The notes: generated by a model from the letters alone, not told the origin. DNA of 22,603 nucleotides from Clostridia bacterium (GCA_029256345.1 JAQSYC010000016.1:1-22603), one strand, 5' to 3'. Positions 1 through 8,092 are shown, counted from the first letter of the stretch. Numbers and translations are program-made.

Positions 1-42
1 AACCTCTGCCCATGGGGTGTATTTATTTTATCCTTTATGAGT

Positions 43-1437
43 CTATACTGTTTTAAAAGTCAATGTAAACGTTGTACCTTCTCCAACTTCACTTTCTACA
101 TCAATTTGTGCCTGATAGAGCTGTACAATATGTTTTACAATAGATAGTCCTAAACCTGTCCCTCCACTTTTTCTGGACCTGCCCTTATCCACCCTATAAA
201 ATCTTTCAAATATATGTCCAATACTCTCCCTGGCAATACCAATACCGGTATCCTTCACCTTGATGACTGCCTTATCTTCCTTTATATCTGTTGTAATAAA
301 AACACATCCATCATCGGTGTACTTAATGGCATTACTAACAAGGTTCAGCATCACTTGTTCTATATGGTCTGTACTTGTATTCTCAAATATAAGATCCTGA
401 ATATTATTGAAAACAAGTTTAATATGTTTTCTCTCGGCTTCTTCTCTTACTATATCCAATACCTGCCTAATAATATCTGATATCTTTGCCATACCATATT
501 CTTGCCTCTGCATAGTTTCTATCTCAGATAACATGAGAATATCTTGAATCAGCCGATAAAGTCTTTTTGCCTCTATATCAATAATATTTAAAAATCTAAT
601 CGCTATCTTTCTATCCTCAATGGCTCCCCCTCTAAGGGTTTCCACAAATCCTTGAATACTGGTAAGAGGGGTTTTTAGTTCATGAGAAACATTGCTTACA
701 AATTGATACTTCATTTCTTCCAAACTTTTTAGCTTTGTAATATCTCTTAAAACAATTAAATATTCATAAACATGGTGGGTTTCTCCCACCGGAACAATGG
801 TTGTATAAATAATTTTGTCTCCAAAAGTAAGTTCTGTACCATTATCATTGATGGCTTTTAGTGCATTCCTAAAAAGCTCTTTGAATTTATCGCCCCTGAT
901 AATATTAGTAATGTGATTTTTATAAGATTTCCCTTGCTTAAGATTTAGCATGCCACTGGCTAAATGGTTCATTTCTTTGATTTGACCTTCTTTATCTATA
1001 ATGACAATACCTTCATCAAGAGATGCCAGTACCGACTCTACCTTTTTCTTCTGGTGCCTTAATTTTCTTATGGTCCCATTGAGTTCTTCCCCCATATTGT
1101 CAAACGCATTGGCTAATATCTGAAGCTCATCTATATCGTAATTCCTAAGCTGATGGGTATAGTCTCCTTTAGCAAATAGTTTAGCATCCTTTGTGAGCTG
1201 TTCTATAGGAAAGGTTATCTTATAGATGATTTTAGATAAAATGATATAGAGTATAATACTCCCAACAATCAAAACTCCTAAGAGTCTATATAACAAGTTT
1301 GTATAAGAAATATAATTTTCGTCTGATACCATGTTTCTGGGCAACTTATAAAAAAACATCAGTGACTCACCTATAATAAAAAAACCTATAGCCCATATAG
1401 TAAGCATAACAGGAAAAATAATCTTATTTTTCATCAT
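43..1437 (-). CDS. phoR: PhoR-type membrane sensor histidine kinase
   Basis: Membrane kinase that autophosphorylates on histidine and passes the phosphate to the response regulator encoded just upstream. Visible in order: TM helix 1 (about residues 6-30), a very short external loop (about 31-47), TM helix 2 (about 48-72), a HAMP linker (about 73-125), a PAS-like domain (about 131-235), and the HisKA dimerisation helix with the SHELKTPL motif (phospho-acceptor His252). The ATPase domain has an N box around Asn369, DTGIG at 396-400 and GGTGLGL at 425-431. The domain order is that of PhoR/WalK kinases, but the loop is too small for an external sensor domain, so sensing is probably through the membrane or PAS domain. 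The start directly abuts the phoP stop (TAA then ATGATG). AAAGGAG lies 3 nt before the first ATG and 6 nt before the second, so the start at 1434 is equally likely. The phosphate role is inferred from family resemblance; no pst or phoU gene is in view. Confidence 0.9.
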   Translation of the reverse strand: MMKNKIIFPVMLTIWAIGFFIIGESLMFFYKLPRNMVSDENYISYTNLLYRLLGVLIVGSIILYIILSKIIYKITFPIEQLTKDAKLFAKGDYTHQLRNYDIDELQILANAFDNMGEELNGTIRKLRHQKKKVESVLASLDEGIVIIDKEGQIKEMNHLASGMLNLKQGKSYKNHITNIIRGDKFKELFRNALKAINDNGTELTFGDKIIYTTIVPVGETHHVYEYLIVLRDITKLKSLEEMKYQFVSNVSHELKTPLTSIQGFVETLRGGAIEDRKIAIRFLNIIDIEAKRLYRLIQDILMLSEIETMQRQEYGMAKISDIIRQVLDIVREEAERKHIKLVFNNIQDLIFENTSTDHIEQVMLNLVSNAIKYTDDGCVFITTDIKEDKAVIKVKDTGIGIARESIGHIFERFYRVDKGRSRKSGGTGLGLSIVKHIVQLYQAQIDVESEVGEGTTFTLTFKTV

Positions 1438-2145
1438 TTACTCCTTTGTAAATTTATAGCCGACTCCTCTTACCGTTTCGATATAGTCTCCAATTTGATA
1501 CTCGTCTAATTTTGCCCTTAAGTACCTAATATGCACATCTACTGTCCGTGTTTCTCCGTAATAATCATATCCCCACACTTTGTCTAATATAACTTCTCTA
1601 GTGAGCACTCTACCTTTATTCATCATTAAAAGTTTAAGAATCTCAAACTCTTTAAAGGTCAGTTCAATCTGCTTTTCACCATATGTCAAGAGGTGGCTTT
1701 CTACATCTAATTCTAATCCCTTAACAGTGATTTTATTATTTAAAACTTCTGCTACTTTTAAATGGCTTCTTTCATTTCTTCTGACAGCTGCCTTTACTCT
1801 GGCCACTACTTCTCTAACACTAAAGGGTTTGGTGATATAGTCATCTGCCCCCAGTTCAAGACCTAATATCTTATCAATTTCTTCTGCCTTAGCCGTGATT
1901 AAAAGTATGGGAATATCTTTGGTTTTAGGTGATTTTCTAAATCTTTCTAGCGCACTTATTCCATCAATTCCTGGAAGCATGACATCTAAAAGCATGGTAT
2001 CAATTGGTTCTTCTTCTACAACACCCATGGCTTCTTCTACACTTGTAAATGTTGATACCCTAAAGCCGTTTGTCTCTAAATTGTATCTGACTAACTCCAA
2101 AATGTGTTCTTCATCATCAATTACAACAATATGCTTCTTTTCCAT
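1438..2145 (-). CDS. phoP: PhoP-type OmpR-family response regulator
   Basis: DNA-binding response regulator paired with the adjacent kinase. Residues 4-120 form a receiver domain with the acidic pocket Asp10/Asp11, phospho-acceptor Asp54 in LLDVMLPG, Thr84 and Lys106 (ITKPF). Residues about 133-232 form an OmpR/PhoB winged helix with the typical RTVDVHIRYLRAK recognition helix and the RGVGYKF wing. I use the ATG at 2145, preceded at 6 nt by a near-perfect AAAGGAGA. An in-frame ATG 21 nt upstream would place that RBS inside the gene and has none of its own. 235 aa is normal for the family. Gene order regulator then kinase with zero intergenic bases indicates translational coupling. Distinguishing PhoP from the closely related WalR needs phylogeny. 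Confidence 0.92.
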   Translation of the reverse strand: MEKKHIVVIDDEEHILELVRYNLETNGFRVSTFTSVEEAMGVVEEEPIDTMLLDVMLPGIDGISALERFRKSPKTKDIPILLITAKAEEIDKILGLELGADDYITKPFSVREVVARVKAAVRRNERSHLKVAEVLNNKITVKGLELDVESHLLTYGEKQIELTFKEFEILKLLMMNKGRVLTREVILDKVWGYDYYGETRTVDVHIRYLRAKLDEYQIGDYIETVRGVGYKFTKE

Positions 2146-2335
2146 TTTGTTCTCCTTTACATTCACTTTGAACTTTATCGTCTACAAATTTTTCACTTTT
2201 TTACTTGATTGATAATATACTACCACAAGAAGTATTAAATTAACAAATAAAAAACTTTATTTTTATGAAAGACTATTTTTCAGCTATTATAACGTTAAAG
2301 TAAAATTTACATACACTTTTTTAATTTGTAATGGA

Positions 2336-2341
2336 TATAAT
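2336..2341 (+). promoter_or_regulatory. Candidate -10 element for the 2395 gene
   Basis: A perfect TATAAT lies 53 bases before the start codon in the divergent gap between phoP and the 2395 gene (2146-2394). No good -35 hexamer sits 16-18 bp upstream; a TTTACA at 2306-2311 is too far away (24 bp). Weak call. Nothing else convincing is seen in this gap. Confidence 0.35.
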
Positions 2342-2394
2342 AAGGTTTATAAAGAGATATAACTTTTATTTTTAAATTTAAGGGGGATTTTTTG

Positions 2395-2829
2395 ATGTCA
2401 ACTTTGCTTACACAACAACAACTTGAAAACCACTTGTATACCTTCAGGCACATATTAAGCCATTTCGATTATTCTCCGATTAAAAATGTGCGTTTTTTGA
2501 ATCTTGATGCGTTTTTTGCATATATGGAAACGATTAAAAATAATCCTTTTCAAAAACAGTATGCACAACTTCAAGAAGAGCTAGACTCCATACAGCCTTA
2601 TCTCCCTTTTGTTTCCTCTCAAAGGGCCAAAGATTTTTTAAATGAACTAAGTATCGCTACAGATGAAAATGATGTGGAAAAAATCAAGAAACAATACACG
2701 CATAAACTTCGTCAAGACTTTATAAATGTTTCCAAAACTATTACAACAGAGGAGGAATGGAAAAACATCACCCTCATTTGTGAAGAAATACGGCTTAGAA
2801 AAGAAGAAATGCTCCTTGCACTTCATTAG
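2395..2829 (+). CDS. Hypothetical protein, mostly alpha-helical
   Basis: 144 residues, unrecognised. The ATG at 2395 is chosen because AGGGGGA lies 7 nt upstream; a TTG directly before it is a poorer start. The protein looks soluble and helical, with no signal peptide, no membrane segment and no cysteine cluster. The N-terminal half has an aromatic stretch (LNLDAFFAYME, about residues 36-46) and a Gln/Glu-rich helix around 55-65. The C-terminal half is charged, with likely amphipathic helices (about 75-140). It is divergent from phoPR and followed by a strong AT-rich hairpin, so it is probably monocistronic. No function is proposed. Confidence 0.75.
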   Translation: MSTLLTQQQLENHLYTFRHILSHFDYSPIKNVRFLNLDAFFAYMETIKNNPFQKQYAQLQEELDSIQPYLPFVSSQRAKDFLNELSIATDENDVEKIKKQYTHKLRQDFINVSKTITTEEEWKNITLICEEIRLRKEEMLLALH

Positions 2830-2834
2830 GTTAT

Positions 2835-2876
2835 ATAAGATAATATAAGTTACTAGCTTATATTATCTTATTTTAT
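2835..2876 (+). terminator. AT-rich hairpin terminator after the 2395 gene
   Basis: Arms 2835-2849 and 2857-2871 form a perfect 15-bp inverted repeat, almost all A/T, around a 7-nt loop, followed by a T-rich stretch (TTTTATAT). It starts 6 nt after the stop codon at 2827-2829. It fits an intrinsic terminator, though a low-GC stem is weaker than usual, so read-through into the radical SAM gene is possible. Confidence 0.55.
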
Positions 2877-2904
2877 ATCTTATAGTTTTGAGAGGTCTTA
2901 AACG

Positions 2905-3828
2905 ATGCAGCCTGTACGTTTTTATAGTCTTAATCAGTTTTTACGAAAAAGACATGGAGAAAAAGTTATTAAACTTTCTATAGACGGAGGGTTTACCTGC
3001 CCCAACCGAGACGGGTTTATTTCTTCCGATGGCTGCATATTTTGCAGCGAATCCGGTAGCGGAGATTTCTCGCCCGCTGCCTCTTTAAGTATTACATCAC
3101 AGCTCACTACTTCAAGAGAGCAGCTTTTATCTAAATGGCCAAGTTCTGCCAAATATATAGCTTATTTCCAGTCTTATTCCAATACATATGCGCCTTTGAA
3201 TGTATTAAAAGCTAAATATGAAGAAGCTTTATCCTTTCCTCAAGTAGTAGGAATAGCCATTGCGACAAGACCCGACTGTCTCAGTGATGCTGCTATCGCC
3301 TATCTTGAAGAACTGACTCACAGAACCCATGTTTGGGTTGAATTAGGCCTTCAGACGATACATCCCATTTCGTCTGACTATATTAACCGTGGGTATGATT
3401 TGGATTGTTTTGAAACCACTCTTCATAAATTAGCTGCCAAAAATATAGAGACAGTTATCCACCTCATTTTAGGACTTCCTGGGGAAACTCCTGAAGATAT
3501 GCTCCGCACTGCAACCTATGTGAGTCAGCTTCCTCTTCAAGGTATTAAATGCCATATGCTGCATGTATTAGCTAATGCCCCTCTTGCAAGCCTTTACGTT
3601 AAAGACCCTTTCCCATTACTTACCGAGGATGAGTATATCTTTATTGTAGGTGAGATGCTTAAGCTATTACCGCCCCACTTTGTCATTCATCGCCTGACAG
3701 GTGATGGTGATGCCAAACATCTGCTTGCCCCTTTATGGACCAAAAACAAAAGACATGTCCTAAATGCTATCAGTCATTATCTAAAAATAAATGACATCTA
3801 TCAAGGTAAATCTTTAAACTTATATTGA
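2905..3828 (+). CDS. ytqA: Radical SAM protein, YtqA/YhcC (TIGR01212) family; probable MnmL
   Basis: Radical S-adenosylmethionine enzyme of 307 residues. The 4Fe-4S ligands are Cys32, Cys44 and Cys47, giving the wide C-x11-C-x2-C spacing typical of the YtqA/YhcC family rather than the usual Cx3Cx2C. The family signature TCPNRDG precedes Cys44, and SGSGDF follows Cys47. Later motifs include IATRPDC (about 101-107) and WVELGLQT (about 144-151), both typical of this family. In Bacillus subtilis YtqA has been assigned (as MnmL) to conversion of cmnm5s2U in the tRNA wobble position, with the methyltransferase MnmM (YtqB); no mnmM is in this window. The start has GAGAGG 9 nt upstream. Specific substrate is inferred from homology only; family membership is secure. 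Confidence 0.88.
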   Translation: MQPVRFYSLNQFLRKRHGEKVIKLSIDGGFTCPNRDGFISSDGCIFCSESGSGDFSPAASLSITSQLTTSREQLLSKWPSSAKYIAYFQSYSNTYAPLNVLKAKYEEALSFPQVVGIAIATRPDCLSDAAIAYLEELTHRTHVWVELGLQTIHPISSDYINRGYDLDCFETTLHKLAAKNIETVIHLILGLPGETPEDMLRTATYVSQLPLQGIKCHMLHVLANAPLASLYVKDPFPLLTEDEYIFIVGEMLKLLPPHFVIHRLTGDGDAKHLLAPLWTKNKRHVLNAISHYLKINDIYQGKSLNLY

Positions 3829-3881
3829 GTTTCGTTTGCTTTTAATATACAATATTATTAAAAAGTGTGAGGAGGTGGCCT

Positions 3882-4406
3882 ATGATTAACAATCATGAAG
3901 ATTTTACTATTAATAAACTCATCATACTTTATCTTTTATCTCAAGTTAAAATGTCACTGTCTTTGTCTCAAATCACTCAGATTATACTCGAAAGAGGTTA
4001 CACGAACTATTTTTCTTTACAGCAGTATCTAAATGAATTGGAAAACTCCGCATTCATTATTACTTCTAAGCAAAATAATACCTCTTATTTTGAGATAACT
4101 GATAAAGGTATCCAGACTCTAGACTTCTTCGCTTCAAGAATTCCAGACTTTGTCCGAAAAGAATTAGATCAATTTATAGAAAATAATTGGAGAAAATTAA
4201 GAAGTGAACTAGATATACACGCTGAGTATACGCCTAATAAATCTAACGAATATGTTGTAAACTGCACGGTCACAGAAAATGATTCTACGCTTATTAATCT
4301 TAGCATCAGCGTAGGTTCAAAAAAGCAGGCTATTGAACTTTGCACGAAATGGCAGAACAATGCCTCTGTGCTTTACAGCGAAATTCTTCAATTGCTTTCT
4401 AACTAA
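3882..4406 (+). CDS. DUF4364 family winged-helix protein
   Basis: 174-residue protein resembling the DUF4364 family of Clostridia. The N-terminal part (about residues 8-80) reads as a winged helix: helices around KLIILYLLSQ and LSLSQITQIILERG, a recognition helix around FSLQQYLNELEN, and a wing (SYFEITDKGIQTL). The C-terminal half (about 95-170) is alpha/beta and of unknown role. The ATG at 3882 is chosen because AGGAGGTGG lies just upstream; an upstream in-frame GTG at 3867 has no RBS. It follows the radical SAM gene by 53 bp and is probably cotranscribed. A DNA-binding role is plausible from the fold; targets cannot be read from sequence. Confidence 0.85.
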   Translation: MINNHEDFTINKLIILYLLSQVKMSLSLSQITQIILERGYTNYFSLQQYLNELENSAFIITSKQNNTSYFEITDKGIQTLDFFASRIPDFVRKELDQFIENNWRKLRSELDIHAEYTPNKSNEYVVNCTVTENDSTLINLSISVGSKKQAIELCTKWQNNASVLYSEILQLLSN

Positions 4407-4452
4407 AAAGAGATGTCGTATATAAAAAACGACATCTCTTTTTAGTTAGAAA
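4396..4452. terminator. 24-bp perfect hairpin, bidirectional terminator overlapping a stop codon
   Basis: Arms 4396-4419 and 4429-4452 are perfectly complementary over 24 bp with a 9-nt loop. A run of A on one arm and T on the other makes it a terminator for both strands: it ends the plus-strand DUF4364 gene and the minus-strand Gly-Pro tRNA operon. The left arm contains the DUF4364 TAA (4404-4406) and the codons just before it. Confidence 0.85.
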
Positions 4453-4467
4453 ATATTCCATTAAAAA

Positions 4468-4542
4468 TCGGGGTGACAGGACTCGAACCTGCGGCCTCCT
4501 GAACCCAAATCAGGCGCTCTAGCCAAACTGAGCTACACCCCG
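4468..4542 (-). tRNA. tRNA-Pro(TGG)
   Basis: Cloverleaf on the minus strand: acceptor CGGGGTG paired with CACCCCG, discriminator A, anticodon stem CTGA/TCAG with loop TTTGGGT (anticodon TGG, reads CCN), and T loop GGTTCGAGTCC. CCA is not encoded and must be added enzymatically. Second gene of the Gly-Pro operon, followed by the shared hairpin at 4396-4452. Confidence 0.97.
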
Positions 4543-4548
4543 ATAATA

Positions 4549-4620
4549 AGCGCGAGACGGGACTCGAACCCGCGACCCTCTCCTTGGCAAGGAGATGCTC
4601 TACCACTGAGCCACTCGCGC
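4549..4620 (-). tRNA. tRNA-Gly(GCC)
   Basis: Minus-strand cloverleaf: acceptor GCGCGAG with CTCGCGC, discriminator T as usual for bacterial tRNA-Gly, and anticodon stem CTCCT/AGGAG with loop TTGCCAA (anticodon GCC). No encoded CCA. It lies 6 nt upstream of tRNA-Pro in the same transcript. Confidence 0.97.
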
Positions 4621-4663
4621 ACACTTACTTTATCAAGCTCTTAAGCTTCTTCCGACAAAAAAT

Positions 4664-4692
4664 ATAATACCATATTTTGCTTTTTGTGTCAA
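4664..4692 (-). promoter_or_regulatory. Sigma-A promoter of the Gly-Pro tRNA operon
   Basis: Minus strand: consensus -35 TTGACA (4692-4687), 17-bp spacer, -10 TATTAT (4669-4664) preceded by an extended TGG. The eighth base after the -10 is a G that starts GTCGG, the likely transcription start (position 4656). The -35 begins one base after the stop codon of the 4694 gene, with no terminator between. Confidence 0.9.
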
Positions 4693-4693
4693 T

Positions 4694-5128
4694 CTATTTA
4701 TAGGCTTTTATCTTCTTTATTTGGATTTCAATTTTTCTTTTTAATTCTTCTGCATATTTAAATCTAGAAGTCGTTTCTCCAAAATGAGCTTCTAGCAATT
4801 TATCTATACTATACTGACTTAAAACGGTATTTTTATCAGTCCCCAAGGAGACCTCTGGCACGGCCTCCTCGTTATGGGTGTTTTGTTTAGGCACCTCTTC
4901 GGACTGTGTTAAGAATTTACCCATTGTTTTTAAAGTATTATAAATCTCTTCCGATACTTTGAGTTCTACTTCTTGAAGGGGTTGATAAACCCCTTCGCTA
5001 CCAGCAGCAGCCTGGTCCAGTTCAATATAAGCAACATCCTGCTGACTAGGTTCAACAATACTCTCTTCTTCTAGGATAGACAATTCCAGTCTGCCTTCTT
5101 TTAAACAATACCTATTGTGCTCAGCCAC
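4694..5128 (-). CDS. Hypothetical acidic protein, last gene of the lonB-lon-engB unit
   Basis: Unrecognised protein of about 144 residues. The first half is rich in Glu and Gln, with low-complexity, probably disordered stretches. The C-terminal 40 residues change to a basic amphipathic helix (YAEELKRKIEIQIKKIKAYK). No membrane segment, signal peptide or metal motif is visible. I choose the GTG at 5128, which has AGGGGA 7 nt upstream; an in-frame GTG at 5143 has only a weak AAGAAG. It begins 45 bp after the engB stop with no terminator between, so it is probably cotranscribed with engB. The -35 of the tRNA promoter begins one base past its stop. Function unknown. Confidence 0.7.
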   Translation of the reverse strand: MAEHNRYCLKEGRLELSILEEESIVEPSQQDVAYIELDQAAAGSEGVYQPLQEVELKVSEEIYNTLKTMGKFLTQSEEVPKQNTHNEEAVPEVSLGTDKNTVLSQYSIDKLLEAHFGETTSRFKYAEELKRKIEIQIKKIKAYK

Positions 5129-5173
5129 ACTTGTTCCCCTCACTTCTTTTGTGAAATGATTGATTATTACAAC

Positions 5174-5767
5174 TTATAGCTCCATATTAACATTATTTTC
5201 CATAAATGTCCACAACTCATCTTTTCCTTGTTTAGTTTCTGCCGAAAACCCTACTAACGTATCTTTTGGCGACAATTCCAAACCTTTTTTGATGATACTT
5301 AAGTGCTTTTGAATTTGACTTCTTTTAATCTTATCCATTTTAGTGGCGACCACTATCACATTGTGATGATAATGGGAAATCCAATCATACATAATCTTAT
5401 CATTGGCGCCCACTTCATGTCTAATATCTACTAGTAAAATAACTTTTTGCAATTGACTGCGATTTTGTAAATACCCCTCTATCAACTGTCCCCATCTGTC
5501 TCTGTGTTCCTTGGATACTTTAGCATAACCATATCCTGGCAAATCCACAAACATAAAGGCATCTTGAATATTATAAAAATTAATGGTCTGGGTCTTACCC
5601 GGCTGCGAGCTTGTCCTTGCAAGTGCTTTTCGATTAATTAAAGCATTGATTAGTGACGATTTTCCCACATTTGACTTGCCTGCAAAAGCTATCTCGGGCA
5701 AATCATGTTCTGGAAATTGATTTTTATTGCCTGCTGTTATAACAAGCTCTGATTTAGTTACGTCCAT
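5174..5767 (-). CDS. engB: Ribosome-assembly GTPase EngB/YsxC
   Basis: Small TRAFAC-class GTPase needed for late assembly of the 50S ribosomal subunit. All G motifs are present: G1 GKSNVGKS (30-37), the G2 threonine region PGKTQT (56-61), G3 DLPGYG (75-80), G4 TKMD (142-145) and G5 SAE (175-177). 197 residues is normal for the family. The start has GAGGAG at good spacing, and this RBS overlaps the end of lon (15-bp gap), which suggests translational coupling. The order clpX, lonB, lon, engB is the same as in Bacillus subtilis. Confidence 0.97.
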   Translation of the reverse strand: MDVTKSELVITAGNKNQFPEHDLPEIAFAGKSNVGKSSLINALINRKALARTSSQPGKTQTINFYNIQDAFMFVDLPGYGYAKVSKEHRDRWGQLIEGYLQNRSQLQKVILLVDIRHEVGANDKIMYDWISHYHHNVIVVATKMDKIKRSQIQKHLSIIKKGLELSPKDTLVGFSAETKQGKDELWTFMENNVNMEL

Positions 5768-5782
5768 TGTTTTTCTCCTCTT

Positions 5783-8092
5783 TTACACAAACACATCGTT
5801 TAGCACCTCATCCATAGTCGCTGCGTAAATGATGCGAAGGCCTTCTGTTATATTGCTTTCCATATCCTGAACTGTTCTCTCATTTTGTTTAGGAATAATA
5901 ATGGTATAGATGTGAGCTCTTTTAGCTGCCAATAGTTTCTCCTTTAGTCCACCGATAGCTAATACTCTGCCTCTAATAGTAATTTCTCCTGTCATGGCAA
6001 TATCTGCCTTTACAGCTCTTTGAGTAAGCGCTGATATAATCGCCGTTGCCATTGTGATGCCTGCAGAGGGTCCATCCTTTGGCACAGCTCCTTCCGGGAT
6101 ATGTATATGTATATCACATGTGTTATAGAAAGATTCCTCTATATTAAGTTCTTGTGCTTTAGAACGAATATAGCTTACTGCCGCCTTCGCTGATTCTTTC
6201 ATAACATTCCCCATCTGTCCAGTAAGCTCCAGCTGCCCTTTGCCTTTCATCGTATTAACTTCTATGGATAAAGTATCACCACCTACGCTAGTCCAAGCTA
6301 ATCCTCTGACAACTCCTATTTCTGGTTCTTCATTTTTGGCCTGATAATGATAAATAGGGATTCCTAAATATTCATTTAATTTGTTAGGTGTCACGCGAAT
6401 ACCTGGCACACTCTTTTCTACCATTTCTCTGGCTGTACGTCTGCAAATTTTAGCTAAAATCCTTTGTAGCTGTCTGACACCTGATTCTTTTGTGTAGTTA
6501 GCTATGGTATAGCGTAGATTCGCTTCGCTGATCTTAAGGTTACTGGTTGTAAGAGCATGTTTGTCCAGTTCTTTAGGCAATAAGTATTTTTTAGCTATTT
6601 GAAACTTTTCATTTTCATTGTAGCTGTTAATCTCTATAATCTCCATTCTATCTAGCAGTGGCCTAGGAATACCAGCTAAACTATTAGCTGTAGCTACAAA
6701 CATAACTTCTGACAGATCTAACGGGATCTCCAAATAATTATCTCTGAAATGATAATTTTGACTACTGTCAAGGATCTCAAGCAAAGCTGCTGCTGGATCA
6801 CCTCTAAAGTCTCCCATCATTTTATCAATTTCATCCAATAACATAAGAGGATTCATAGATTTGGCCTGTGTCATGCCATATACAAATCGTCCAGGTATAG
6901 ACCCTACATAGGTTCTCCTATGTCCTCTTATCTCTGACTCATCTCTTATACCACCTAGTGATATTCTCACGTAATTTCTGCCTATAGCATCGGCTATGGA
7001 CTGGGCTATAGAAGTCTTTCCAACTCCCGGCGGACCTACCAAGCACAAAATGGGTGATTGAATTTTTTGAGTTATTTTCTTTACAGCAGCATACTCCATA
7101 ATTCTTTCTTTTACTTTGCTAAGGCCGTAATGCTCTTTTTCTAATGTTGCATTTACTTTTTTTAAATCTATTATTTCCTGTGTTTTTTTCCCCCATGGCA
7201 CTTCTAAAACCGTCTCAATATAGGTTCTGATTGTTCCGCTTTCCGGCGAATGGCTAGAAGTCTTAATAAGTTTTTTAATTTCTTTTTGGATTTTTTTCTT
7301 TACTTCCTCTGGCACTTCTAACCCTTTTAGTCTCTCCTCATAAAGTTGTACATCTGCTTGGATACTATCTTTATCCCCCAGTTCTTCTTGTATAATCTTA
7401 ATCTGTTCTCTCAGAAAGTACTCTTTTTGGGATTGATCAATATTTTTTTTAACTTTTGTATAGATATTTTTTTGCATACTTAAGATTTGTATTTCTGCTG
7501 TTAATATCGTCATCACATGATACATTCTTTGTTCGAGATTGAGTTCTTCTAATACCTGCTGCTTTTTTTCTACCTCAAGAGGAATATTGGCTATGATAAT
7601 ATCCATGACTTCCACAGCATTATCAATGCTTAATATACCATGTACCATTTCCTCTGATATTCTTGCACTAAGACCAGCATACTTTTCAAATAGTTCTCCA
7701 ACCGTCCGAAGTATTGCCTCATGCTCTTCATCGACATTTAACGTTTCTTCTTCTATGATCTCCACATCACCGTGTATCAGAGAGTCCTCTTCCAGCGCCA
7801 GTATTCTTGCCCTAGTTTCACCCTTTACCAATACTCTTATTTGGGTTTCTTTGATTTTTACAATTTGTGTGATATGAACAATAGTCCCTATCTCATACAA
7901 ATCATTTTGAGCCGGAGCATCTACCCCTGCATCCCTCTGAGCGATAACCATAATCATCTCATCCTGTTTCATGGCTTCTTCTATTGCCTTTAAAGACTTA
8001 TCTCTTCCTACATCAAAATGTATCACCATACCCGGAAATACCGTGATACCTCTTAAAGGAAGTATCGGTATGTGCCTTATTTCTTTATTCAT
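5783..8092 (-). CDS. lon: ATP-dependent protease Lon (LonA)
   Basis: Cytosolic AAA+ serine protease that degrades misfolded and regulatory proteins. It has the full LonA plan over 769 residues: an N-terminal substrate-binding domain (about 5-200), a coiled linker (about 205-260), the AAA+ module with Walker A GPPGVGKT (353-360) and Walker B LLDEID (418-423), and the protease domain with the Ser-Lys dyad Ser676 (in KDGPSAG) and Lys719 (in GGLKEK). The distance of 43 residues between them matches Escherichia coli Lon. The start has GAGGGTGG upstream. It follows lonB by 30 bp and precedes engB by 15 bp. I see no HrcA (CIRCE) or CtsR site nearby, so any heat control must be indirect or at RNA level. 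Confidence 0.98.
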   Translation of the reverse strand: MNKEIRHIPILPLRGITVFPGMVIHFDVGRDKSLKAIEEAMKQDEMIMVIAQRDAGVDAPAQNDLYEIGTIVHITQIVKIKETQIRVLVKGETRARILALEEDSLIHGDVEIIEEETLNVDEEHEAILRTVGELFEKYAGLSARISEEMVHGILSIDNAVEVMDIIIANIPLEVEKKQQVLEELNLEQRMYHVMTILTAEIQILSMQKNIYTKVKKNIDQSQKEYFLREQIKIIQEELGDKDSIQADVQLYEERLKGLEVPEEVKKKIQKEIKKLIKTSSHSPESGTIRTYIETVLEVPWGKKTQEIIDLKKVNATLEKEHYGLSKVKERIMEYAAVKKITQKIQSPILCLVGPPGVGKTSIAQSIADAIGRNYVRISLGGIRDESEIRGHRRTYVGSIPGRFVYGMTQAKSMNPLMLLDEIDKMMGDFRGDPAAALLEILDSSQNYHFRDNYLEIPLDLSEVMFVATANSLAGIPRPLLDRMEIIEINSYNENEKFQIAKKYLLPKELDKHALTTSNLKISEANLRYTIANYTKESGVRQLQRILAKICRRTAREMVEKSVPGIRVTPNKLNEYLGIPIYHYQAKNEEPEIGVVRGLAWTSVGGDTLSIEVNTMKGKGQLELTGQMGNVMKESAKAAVSYIRSKAQELNIEESFYNTCDIHIHIPEGAVPKDGPSAGITMATAIISALTQRAVKADIAMTGEITIRGRVLAIGGLKEKLLAAKRAHIYTIIIPKQNERTVQDMESNITEGLRIIYAATMDEVLNDVFV

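Noticed and set aside
1..42. Start of another minus-strand gene (ATG at 13-11)
   Set aside because: The nearest AAAGGA is about 17 nt from the ATG and only four codons are visible; not supportable.
2146..2394. Pho box before phoP or the 2395 gene
   Set aside because: Some TTAACA-like words occur, but not as regularly spaced direct repeats, and the region is very AT-rich.
4442..4624. Minus-strand open frame of 60 codons
   Set aside because: It runs through the tRNA-Pro and tRNA-Gly genes; the coding look is an accident of tRNA sequence.
7539..7877. Plus-strand open frame inside lon
   Set aside because: Antisense shadow of a well-supported gene, with low-complexity Ser-rich translation.
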